Shown: in pieces, positions 6,879 through 13,070 of the stretch
Layout: the number at the start of each line of letters is the position of its first letter
How positions within the stretch are numbered: position 1 is the stretch's first letter
Assembly (NCBI GenBank): GCA_947476515.1
Contig: CANJQZ010000032.1
Coordinates: forward strand, 1 to 13,070
Length of the DNA: 13,070 nt
Source of the DNA: Flavobacteriales bacterium
GTDB lineage: Bacteria > Bacteroidota > Bacteroidia > Flavobacteriales_D > Crocinitomicaceae
Direction: 5' to 3'
Notes under the pieces: model-generated
What the model was told of the DNA's origin: nothing
What the model saw: only the letters and a program-made list of their open reading frames with translations
Database searches by the model: none
Position numbers and translations under genes: made by a program

Positions 6879-7919
6879 TTAAAAAGGATTATCCTCCTCA
6901 TCCAAATTTAGTTTTCGATCTTTTCTAATTTGAAATCTACTTTTTCCTTCTTCAAAAGGAGCCAATTTGCTCTTTGCAAAATCGACATTGAATTTAAGTG
7001 TAGTGGTTGACCCAAATCTATTTTTCGCTAAAATCAATTCCATCATAGACAAAGTAGATTCATTATACTCATCGATTAACAAGCCATAATATTCAGGCCT
7101 ATAAACAAAGAACACCTTATCTGCATCCTGTTCAATACCCCCGCTTTCTCTAATGTCAGTTAGTACAGGCCTTCTATCACCTCCCCTCATTTCAACACTT
7201 CTGTTCAGTTGACTTGAAGCAATTATACAAACCTTCAATTCTAGCGCAATTTTCTTCAAAGTCCGACTAATGTAACCCACCTCTAGAACACGACTGTTTC
7301 GATAGCGCTTAGAAGATAGCATTTGCAAATAATCAATAATAATTACCTTAACGCCCTTTTCTCTAACCATTTTCTCACAATAATGGAACAATTCGGTCAT
7401 CGATTCGATTTGTCGATCGTAAAATGAAAGATGAAGCGCAGAAAAATACGACTTTAATAATTTCAAATCATCCGCATTCACTCTTTTAAAATCAGCTGGA
7501 TTATGCAGCGGAATCGGTCGCTCTAGAAAACCATTGGCAATCCTATACATCAAAGCAGTACTCGTCAAGTCAAATGAAAAATAGAGTACCTGAGTTTGCA
7601 AAGAAATCCTAGTCGCAAGATCTAACAGAACTAGCGATTTGCCCATACCGGGCCTTCCGCCAACTATTACATATTCCCCTAGACTGAGTCCACCTAGTTG
7701 ACTATCATAATTCGACCAACCTGTGGGAATAAGTTCATTAGAATTTCCCTCGCTATCATCAATGGTCTCCTCTAAACAATTTAATATGGTTCTAGAGGTA
7801 TAGTCATCGGTTTCACTTAAACTAGGTTCCGCAATGAGCTCCTTCAATCTATCAAGTAAAATCCCATTTTCTGGAGGGAAATCTATTAATATATTCTGTA
7901 TTTTATCTTGAATGGTCAT
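6879..7919 (-). CDS. DnaB-like RecA-fold helicase core lacking the DnaB N-terminal domain (retron-linked)
   Basis: The product (346 residues from the ATG at 7919) matches the C-terminal ATPase domain of replicative DnaB helicases. Motifs: Walker A GRPGMGKS (88-95), Walker B VIIIDYLQML (192-201), SQLNR (236-240), RESGGIEQDAD (257-267) with the following 'YRPEYYG', and the KNRFG arginine-finger region (299-303). Residues 1-62 are a short, acidic region in place of the normal N-terminal primase-interacting domain; full DnaB proteins are usually 450-500 residues. The position of the DnaB catalytic glutamate (SLEM) reads FSFDLT, Asp117 instead of Glu. An in-frame TTG at 8006 would add 29 residues, but the added part overlaps promoter-like DNA, so 7919 is preferred. 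It ends 9 bases before the retron RNA, so it is probably cotranscribed with it. It is unlikely to be the host's replicative helicase; a retron accessory or effector role is inference. Confidence 0.85.
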   Translation of the reverse strand: MTIQDKIQNILIDFPPENGILLDRLKELIAEPSLSETDDYTSRTILNCLEETIDDSEGNSNELIPTGWSNYDSQLGGLSLGEYVIVGGRPGMGKSLVLLDLATRISLQTQVLYFSFDLTSTALMYRIANGFLERPIPLHNPADFKRVNADDLKLLKSYFSALHLSFYDRQIESMTELFHYCEKMVREKGVKVIIIDYLQMLSSKRYRNSRVLEVGYISRTLKKIALELKVCIIASSQLNRSVEMRGGDRRPVLTDIRESGGIEQDADKVFFVYRPEYYGLLIDEYNESTLSMMELILAKNRFGSTTTLKFNVDFAKSKLAPFEEGKSRFQIRKDRKLNLDEEDNPF

Positions 7920-7942
7920 AAAACTTTGATTTGCACTTGATA

Positions 7943-7959
7943 GACAATTATGAAGCCAA
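7943..7959 (-). promoter_or_regulatory. Degenerate -24/-12 (sigma-54) promoter candidate before the helicase-retron unit
   Basis: On the minus strand TTGGCTTCATAATTGTC keeps the TGGC of the -24 box and the TTG of the -12 box at the correct spacing (consensus TGGCACnnnnnTTGC), but the -12 GC reads GT. Transcription would start about 14 bases before the ATG at 7919. An overlapping vegetative alternative exists: TTG at 7984-7982 and TTACTTTG at 7964-7957, spaced 17 bases. Neither is decisive. Confidence 0.3.
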
Positions 7960-7998
7960 AGTAAAAAATACCTATTTATCTCAATATAATTTAAATAA

Positions 7999-8035
7999 TA
8001 TATCAAATTTTGAAAATTATAATATATTTTGATAT
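7999..8035. repeat. AT-rich dyad cluster upstream of the helicase gene (candidate enhancer/operator)
   Basis: ATATCAAA (8000-8007) and TTTGATAT (8028-8035) form an 8-bp inverted repeat, and 7999-8013 (TATATCAAATTTTGA) is identical to part of the reverse complement of the dyad at 5461-5479. The cluster lies roughly 65-100 bases upstream of the candidate -24/-12 start, a normal distance for an activator binding site. The surroundings are nearly all A/T, so chance similarity is possible. Confidence 0.35.
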
Positions 8036-8162
8036 TATAATTACTTTTTTATGAGAACTAAAACACTACTTTTTGAATTAATATTTCTAAAATCAATATC
8101 TTCCTGATTCACTTTCTAAATAATTAGTATTTTCGTTCTGTTGAATTCATTAATCCATCATC
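8036..8162. other. Divergent intergenic region with weak promoter-like element for the oxidase
   Basis: No open frame or hairpin of note. TATTTTCG (8128-8135) is close to the Bacteroidetes -7 consensus TAnnTTTG and lies about 30 bases before the oxidase ATG, but no good -33 box is placed correctly. The region is very AT-rich. Confidence 0.25.
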
Positions 8163-9548
8163 ATGTTATCAAGTGCTGCTATTGCTTTTTTCAAATCCAT
8201 TGTTGGTGATGAAATGTCAATTTCCCAGGAAGATCTGTTACATTATGGCCATGATGAGACCGAAGATTTGTCTTTCCCCCCTCATGTAGTATTAAAACCT
8301 GCAAATCCTCAAGAAATATCAAGCATCCTTAAATATTGCAATGAGCATAAAATTCCAGTCACACCAGCAGGAGCACGAACTGGACTTAGTGGTGGTTCTT
8401 TACCGATTTATGGCGGAGTGTTACTCTCCATGGAAAAATTTAATAAAATATTAAATATTGATGAGAAAAACCATCAAGTAATTACAGAACCTGGAGTTAT
8501 CACCGAAGTATTACAGAATACTGTCAAGGAGAAAGGACTCTTCTACCCTCCGGATCCTGCGAGTAAAGGCTCTTGTTTTATTGGAGGAAATGTCGCCGAA
8601 AATTCTGGAGGTCCAAAAGCGGTGAAATACGGGGTAACCAATGAATATGTCCTCAATCTAGAAATTGTGTTGCCTACAGGAGAAATTATTTGGACCGGCG
8701 CTAATGTTTTAAAAAATGCCACAGGATATAATCTAACTCAATTAATTGTAGGTTCTGAGGGCACACTTGCAGTAGTTACAAAAATTGTCTTAAAACTCTT
8801 ACCACACCCAACGCACAATCTATTAATGTTAGTTCCTTTTTACGATGCAGGTCAAGCGTGTGAGGCAGTAGCGGCGATATTCCAAGCAGGTATAACCCCA
8901 AGTGGTCTAGAATTCATGGAGCGGGACGCATTAATTTGGACTCAGAATTTCATTGGAGAAAGCACAATTCCCATTGCGGATAACCATGCAGCACATCTAT
9001 TGATTGAGGTCGATGGTTTTGATCCTGAAATTTTAATGAGCGACTGCGAAAAAATCATGACCGTGCTAGAATCCTATTCTCACGATGAAATTTTATTTGC
9101 TGAATCAGAGGCTCAAAAAAACACCTTATGGACCTTGCGTAGAAAAGCAGGTGAAGCCGTAAAGTCTCAATCTATTTATAAGGAAGAAGATACTGTAGTG
9201 CCCCGATATCAATTGCCTGAATTACTTTATCATATAAAAAAAATTGGCGCTAAATATGGATTTCAATCCGTTTGTTATGGACATGCTGGAGACGGAAATT
9301 TACATGTGAATATCATTAAAGGGAATTTAAGCGATGCTTTTTGGAACGATGAATTACCCATCGCCATTAGAGAATTATTCACAGAGGTTGTTCGTTTAGG
9401 AGGAACCATCTCAGGTGAGCATGGAATCGGACTTGTACAAAAACCGTATATGGATATTGCTTTTTCGGAGGTGAGTTTAAATTTAATGCGGGAAATTAAA
9501 AAAGTGTTTGACCCGAACAACATCTTGAATCCCGGGAAAATATTTTAA
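8163..9548 (+). CDS. FAD-linked oxidase, GlcD/D-lactate dehydrogenase family
   Basis: A 461-residue flavoprotein of the VAO/PCMH superfamily that oxidises a D-2-hydroxy acid such as glycolate or D-lactate to the 2-oxo acid. The FAD-binding PCMH domain spans about 35-215, with VTPAGARTGLSGGSLP (66-81), 'YPPDPASKGSCFIGGNVAENSGG' over 128-150 and 'NATGYNLTQLIVGSEGTL' over 185-202. The C-terminal FAD-oxidase domain has GHAGDGNLH (373-381), SGEHGIG (417-423) and the typical end 'FDPNNILNPGKIF'. No Fe-S motif (CxxCxxC) is present, so any GlcF-like partner is elsewhere. It is divergent from the retron locus, with about 240 bases between the two ATGs. The exact substrate cannot be assigned. Confidence 0.92.
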   Translation: MLSSAAIAFFKSIVGDEMSISQEDLLHYGHDETEDLSFPPHVVLKPANPQEISSILKYCNEHKIPVTPAGARTGLSGGSLPIYGGVLLSMEKFNKILNIDEKNHQVITEPGVITEVLQNTVKEKGLFYPPDPASKGSCFIGGNVAENSGGPKAVKYGVTNEYVLNLEIVLPTGEIIWTGANVLKNATGYNLTQLIVGSEGTLAVVTKIVLKLLPHPTHNLLMLVPFYDAGQACEAVAAIFQAGITPSGLEFMERDALIWTQNFIGESTIPIADNHAAHLLIEVDGFDPEILMSDCEKIMTVLESYSHDEILFAESEAQKNTLWTLRRKAGEAVKSQSIYKEEDTVVPRYQLPELLYHIKKIGAKYGFQSVCYGHAGDGNLHVNIIKGNLSDAFWNDELPIAIRELFTEVVRLGGTISGEHGIGLVQKPYMDIAFSEVSLNLMREIKKVFDPNNILNPGKIF

Positions 9549-10597
9549 GCTATTCCGCTAGCAAGGATTAAATCAATCATCTTATGATCCATGTCTAATT
9601 GTAATTCCTCACTATTTTTAAGGAGACATTGTGTTTGGCTATCATCAAAACTTTTATCGGTTGCAAGATAAGGCTTATAAATCCAAAGTAATTCATTCAG
9701 CATACGCTCTTTAATTGTTAAATCATGTATACCAATCAATGGATCAGTTGTTATAGTAAGTTGATCATATTTCATTAAAAACTTAATTCTACTCAAAATG
9801 TATTGATTTGTCGGAGGATTTGGGTTAGTAACATGGAAAATCTGTTCATTTTCTCCAAGAGCATGCACTGCCAAAAGTACCTTAACAACATAATCAATCG
9901 GTACAAGATTAGAAGTCCCTTTTGCTGAAGCAATAATCCTGAAGAATTCTTTTGAAAATCCATCACGCAATGCTCTTTTCTTAAAAACGGAAAGAGCTCT
10001 CAAGAAACCGTAAATAGCAAAATTAGAGTCAGCCCTACCTGTTTTTGAATCTCCTACAATTATTGAAGGCCTAACAATATTAACTTTCATTTTATTCTTA
10101 TAGGACATTACTTCTCGTTCAGCATAAACCTTCGATAATTCATAGGGATTATGACAAACTTGATTTTCAGGATATAGCTCCTCTATCCCATTCAATTCCT
10201 TACCTAAAGTATAGGCTGTACTCACTTGAATAAATTGCTTCACTCCTAATTTTTCCGATAGTTTTAAAGTGTTTTTTGTTCCTTGAAGATTTATTTTCAT
10301 TAATTCATCAGCCAATTCTTCATCAAACTTAACCATGGCAGCCAAATGATAAACAACATCAATATAGCCTTTGTTTTCATCAATAAACCCAAAAGATTGA
10401 CCCAAATCTACATGCGTAACATCCCCTTTTAAGATACAAATCCTTTGAAGTTCATCTGAATTAAACTTTGATAAGAGTTGCCTAGCTTTTCGTTCACTTC
10501 TTGCTAAAACAAGCACCGAATGGCCCTGAAAAATCAATTCGCTTATTAGAATACTCCCTAAAAACCCTGTGCCACCTGTAACTAAAAAGCGCTTCAT
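9545..10597 (-). CDS. NAD(P)-dependent extended SDR (epimerase/thioester-reductase-like)
   Basis: A 350-residue Rossmann-fold enzyme. The N-terminal TGGTGFLG (7-14) is the dinucleotide-binding glycine motif of extended SDRs; KGDV (57-60) and 'YHLAAMVKF' (83-91) are the adenine-ring and NAG-equivalent motifs. The catalytic elements are Ser in STAYT (126-130) and Tyr/Lys in YELSK (152-156), followed by 'NIVRPSIIVGDSKTG' (173-187). The overall pattern resembles the male-sterility/fatty acyl reductase branch, and the C-terminal third is less conserved and probably holds the substrate pocket. It is the last gene of the run after the 172-residue membrane protein (23-base gap). Its stop codon overlaps the stop of the convergent oxidase gene by two bases. 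Substrate unknown. Confidence 0.85.
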   Translation of the reverse strand: MKRFLVTGGTGFLGSILISELIFQGHSVLVLARSERKARQLLSKFNSDELQRICILKGDVTHVDLGQSFGFIDENKGYIDVVYHLAAMVKFDEELADELMKINLQGTKNTLKLSEKLGVKQFIQVSTAYTLGKELNGIEELYPENQVCHNPYELSKVYAEREVMSYKNKMKVNIVRPSIIVGDSKTGRADSNFAIYGFLRALSVFKKRALRDGFSKEFFRIIASAKGTSNLVPIDYVVKVLLAVHALGENEQIFHVTNPNPPTNQYILSRIKFLMKYDQLTITTDPLIGIHDLTIKERMLNELLWIYKPYLATDKSFDDSQTQCLLKNSEELQLDMDHKMIDLILASGIA

Positions 10598-10620
10598 AAA
10601 ATATGGATTAATAATCTAAC

Positions 10621-11139
10621 TTATTTTTTCATAAAAGTTAAATTTCTTGAATACATCAAGATAAAAATAAATGCAAAAAAAGCATTAATCACTAGCATTT
10701 CTGTTGGAACAAATGCTGGATTAACAAATAGATAAGTTTGTGATAAATATACTAAAGAATAAACGATATACACATGAAAACCTAAACGCTTTCCTTGAAA
10801 CATAAAAAATGCAGCCACACAACCAATTGCTGCTACAGAAAATGATACAAGATGAAACCCAATAAAATTAGCATACATAGCATCAGTCAGATATTGAATT
10901 TTTTGCATAAGAGTAGCAAAATAATGCATCTTCATTTCTGTCATTTGATTCATAGATGTTGCTAGTTCAACTTTCGACTGCTTAATTTCTTCCACCGAAG
11001 GCTTTCCCATCATTAAAGTATATAAGCTACTAATTATCGCAAGACCAGTGTTACACCAAGTTAAAATCAATAAAACCAATAAAAACTTGGGCGGTTTGGA
11101 TTTCAACTCTAATTCGTCAGAATTTTCTATTTCTTTCAT
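10621..11139 (-). CDS. Four-helix membrane protein, unknown function
   Basis: A 172-residue protein I do not recognise. After a charged N-terminus (KEIENSDELELKSKPPK) come hydrophobic segments at about 19-41, 92-115, 120-138 and 143-163. Between helices 1 and 2 is a roughly 45-residue polar, Met-rich helical stretch (MNQMTEMKMHYFATLMQK), probably outside the bilayer. The ATG overlaps the hutH stop codon as ATGA, which indicates translational coupling to hutH. The gene may serve as an inner-membrane accessory of unknown role; nothing in its sequence supports a transporter call. Confidence 0.75.
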   Translation of the reverse strand: MKEIENSDELELKSKPPKFLLVLLILTWCNTGLAIISSLYTLMMGKPSVEEIKQSKVELATSMNQMTEMKMHYFATLMQKIQYLTDAMYANFIGFHLVSFSVAAIGCVAAFFMFQGKRLGFHVYIVYSLVYLSQTYLFVNPAFVPTEMLVINAFFAFIFILMYSRNLTFMKK

Positions 11140-12626
11140 AGTTCCATTTTATTAATTACAAAATCTTTTGCATTCACCATATCGATATGGCAATTCCTAT
11201 CTACTTTTAAAAAGCTAACAACATTTCTGAATTGAGTAACTAATTCCTCTAATTTAGAAGAAGAAGTCATTGGACGCCTAAACTCTAATGCCTGAGCTGC
11301 ATTAATAAGTTCAACTCCCATTATAGCATAACAATTATCAATAATTCGATACAATTTGGTAGCTGCATTGGCGCCCATACTCACATGATCTTCTTGTCCA
11401 TTACTTGAATCTATAGTATCAATAGAGGCCGGAGTGCATAATTGCTTGTTTTGACTCACCATGGCCGCACAGGCATAATGAACAATCATCAAGCCAGAAT
11501 TTAATCCCGGATTTTCAATCAAAAAAGCAGGTAAATCTCTAGTTCCGGAAATTAATTTATAAGTCCTTCTTTCCGATATACTCCCCATTTCAGCAAGTGC
11601 AATGGCTAAAAAATCCAAAGATAAAGCCAAGGGTTGACCATGAAAATTCCCAGCTGAAACCACTTGATCATCCTCAGGAAATATAGTAGGGTTATCCGTA
11701 ACGGCATTTAATTCCCTTTCGACTATTTTGGTACAATGATCGAATACATCCTTAGATGCTCCATGAACTTGAGGTATACACCTAAAAGAATATGGATCTT
11801 GAACATGCGCTTTAGGCCGCTTAAGCAATTCACTTCCTTCCATAATTGAACGAAAATAAGAAGCAGCTTCAATTTGCCCCACTTGATTCCTAATATCATT
11901 AACATTAGACTGAAATGGCTCTTTTCGGCCATCAAAGGCATCCAATGACAAGGCAGCAATGTTGTTAAATTTATACCACATATTGGAACAATGATGTACT
12001 GCATAACTAGCATAAGCAGTCATAAACTGAGTGCCGTTTAATAATGCTAGTCCTTCTTTTGACTTTAAAATTAATGGAGAAATACCCAATTTAAGGTGTA
12101 AATCTTTTGAAGACATTTTAAGTCCCTTATAATATACATTACCCTCACCTATTAAACCTAACGAGATATGCGCTAAAGGCGCTAAATCACCAGAAGCACC
12201 TAAACTTCCTAACTCGAAAACCAAAGGTAAAATATCGTTATTATAAAAGAACAAAAGACGCTCAACAGTTAGAAGTTCAACTCCTGAATTTCCATGTGCT
12301 AAGCCAATAGCTTTCAGAAGTAAAATCCGTTTAATTATTTCATGTGGAATCTCAGAACCCATTCCACAGGCATGAGAAAGCACTAAGTTTCGCTGAAGTT
12401 CCTCTAAATCAAATGATGAAATTGCAGTATTACATAAAGATCCAAATCCTGTATTAATACCATAAATTAGTTGATCTGAACTTGCTATTTTTTCATCTAA
12501 ATAAGAACGACATTTATTAATTGATTCTTTTGCAGAAGCACTCAATTCAACTTGGCAATTAGATGCTAAAACATCTTCAAATTTTTTTAAGCTTATCCAT
12601 TGATTATCAATATAGTAAATAGACAT
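11136..12626 (-). CDS. hutH: Histidine ammonia-lyase
   Basis: Deaminates L-histidine to urocanate in the cytoplasm, the first step of histidine breakdown. The 496-residue product has normal length. The Ala-Ser-Gly triad that cyclises to the MIO cofactor is in GSLGASGDLAP (140-150, A144-S145-G146). Tyr55 in YGINTGFG, Tyr279 in QDPYSFR, and the GNFHGQP loop (326-332) match the family active site. QEDHVSMG (411-418) keeps the Glu (E412) typical of histidine-specific enzymes; tyrosine/phenylalanine lyases usually have Gln-Asp there, so HAL is preferred over TAL/PAL. The open frame reaches 12689, but the ATG at 12626 (MSIYYIDNQW) lies 10 bases after the hemB stop and gives a normal N-terminus. No hutU, hutI or hutG gene is nearby, so the rest of the pathway must be elsewhere. 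Confidence 0.92.
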   Translation of the reverse strand: MSIYYIDNQWISLKKFEDVLASNCQVELSASAKESINKCRSYLDEKIASSDQLIYGINTGFGSLCNTAISSFDLEELQRNLVLSHACGMGSEIPHEIIKRILLLKAIGLAHGNSGVELLTVERLLFFYNNDILPLVFELGSLGASGDLAPLAHISLGLIGEGNVYYKGLKMSSKDLHLKLGISPLILKSKEGLALLNGTQFMTAYASYAVHHCSNMWYKFNNIAALSLDAFDGRKEPFQSNVNDIRNQVGQIEAASYFRSIMEGSELLKRPKAHVQDPYSFRCIPQVHGASKDVFDHCTKIVERELNAVTDNPTIFPEDDQVVSAGNFHGQPLALSLDFLAIALAEMGSISERRTYKLISGTRDLPAFLIENPGLNSGLMIVHYACAAMVSQNKQLCTPASIDTIDSSNGQEDHVSMGANAATKLYRIIDNCYAIMGVELINAAQALEFRRPMTSSSKLEELVTQFRNVVSFLKVDRNCHIDMVNAKDFVINKMEL

Positions 12627-12636
12627 ATTTAATAAG

Positions 12637-13070
12637 TTACTTTTTGTTAAATTTAGCGAAATCTTTAGCGAAATAAGTAAGAATTCCATCTGCTCCTGCC
12701 CTTCTTATACTCAATAATATTTCAGCAACTGCTAATTCATAATTCAACCAGCCTTTTTCAGCTGCTGCTATTACCATAGCGCATTCTCCGCTTACATTAT
12801 AGGCCGTTATTGGGATTGGAAAATTCTCTTTCATCAAATGAATAATATCTAAATAGGCCAATGCAGGCTTAACCATTAACATATCTGCTCCCTCTTCCAT
12901 ATCCAATTGACCTTCTAGAAGCGCTTCTCTTTTATTAGCGGGATTCATTTGATATGTTTTTTTATCTCCTGATTTTGGCGCTGAATTTAAAGCATCTCTA
13001 AATGGACCATAGAAAGCACTTGCATATTTTGCCGTATAGGACATGATACTTGTATCAGTATATCCCGCTA
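12637..13070 (-). CDS. hemB: Porphobilinogen synthase (delta-aminolevulinic acid dehydratase), C-terminal part (5' end outside window)
   Basis: HemB condenses two 5-aminolevulinate molecules to porphobilinogen in heme synthesis. The visible part, about 144 residues, begins AGYTDTSIMSYTAKYASAFYGPFRDA, continues with the 'YQMNPANKREAL' segment, and carries MLMVKPALAYLDII, where the Lys is the Schiff-base lysine of the family. It ends with 'NVSGECAMVIAAAEKGW' and 'RRAGADGILTYFAKD', all characteristic of HemB. The frame stays open to the window edge, so the methionine at 13044 is internal. The second active-site Lys and the metal-binding cysteines lie outside. It ends 10 bases before hutH and is probably cotranscribed. 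Confidence 0.95.
   Translation of the reverse strand, partial: AGYTDTSIMSYTAKYASAFYGPFRDALNSAPKSGDKKTYQMNPANKREALLEGQLDMEEGADMLMVKPALAYLDIIHLMKENFPIPITAYNVSGECAMVIAAAEKGWLNYELAVAEILLSIRRAGADGILTYFAKDFAKFNKK

Noticed and set aside
7920..8006. Longer helicase N-terminus starting at the TTG at 8006
   Set aside because: The added 29 residues do not resemble DnaB, start with a rare codon and overlap promoter-like and dyad DNA.
11136..12626. Tyrosine ammonia-lyase of a flexirubin pigment cluster
   Set aside because: QEDHVSMG with Glu412 favours histidine lyase, and no flexirubin-type acyl carrier or ketosynthase genes are nearby.
12627..12689. Longer HutH N-terminus starting inside hemB
   Set aside because: It would overlap the hemB end by over 50 bases, while the ATG at 12626 gives the normal family start.

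Overview
The window looks like a low-GC chromosome segment from a member of Bacteroidota, most likely Flavobacteriales. Two secreted proteins end in type IX secretion (T9SS) C-terminal sorting domains, intergenic DNA is very AT-rich, Shine-Dalgarno sites are weak or absent, and the housekeeping genes (hemB, a Bacteroidetes-style hutH, a GlcD-like oxidase) fit that group. This is family-level reading by eye; no database search was run.

Layout, left to right. 1-600 (+): the 3' end of a secreted M1-type metallopeptidase with a sorting domain. 670-1221 (-): a small three-helix membrane protein of unknown function. 1308-3954 (-): two coupled genes for exported proteins, a glucose/sorbosone-dehydrogenase-like beta-propeller with a T9SS tail and a membrane-anchored DNA/RNA non-specific (DRGH) endonuclease with a Cys/His-rich tail. 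4037-8040 (-): a putative retron locus. 8163-9548 (+): an FAD-linked oxidase of the GlcD/D-lactate dehydrogenase type. 9545-13070 (-): a run with hemB (partial), hutH, a four-helix membrane protein and an extended SDR reductase/epimerase.

The most interesting region is 4037-8040. In transcription order on the minus strand it holds a DnaB-like helicase core lacking the DnaB N-terminal domain, a structured non-coding stretch bounded by a perfect 9-bp inverted repeat (retron a1/a2 and msr/msd-like hairpins), a reverse transcriptase with both retron signatures (NAxxH and VTG) and the YADD active site, and an RtcR-like regulator that joins a CARF-type sensor to a sigma-54 AAA+ activator and a Fis-type helix-turn-helix. 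The non-coding RNA begins about 10 nt after the helicase stop codon, so helicase, RNA and RT are probably one transcript. Related AT-rich dyads lie just upstream of both the helicase and the regulator gene, and a degenerate -24/-12 element precedes the helicase. One reading is a self-regulated retron module whose output is sensed through a CARF ligand and amplified by sigma-54 transcription. The protein families are well supported; the joint function is inference.
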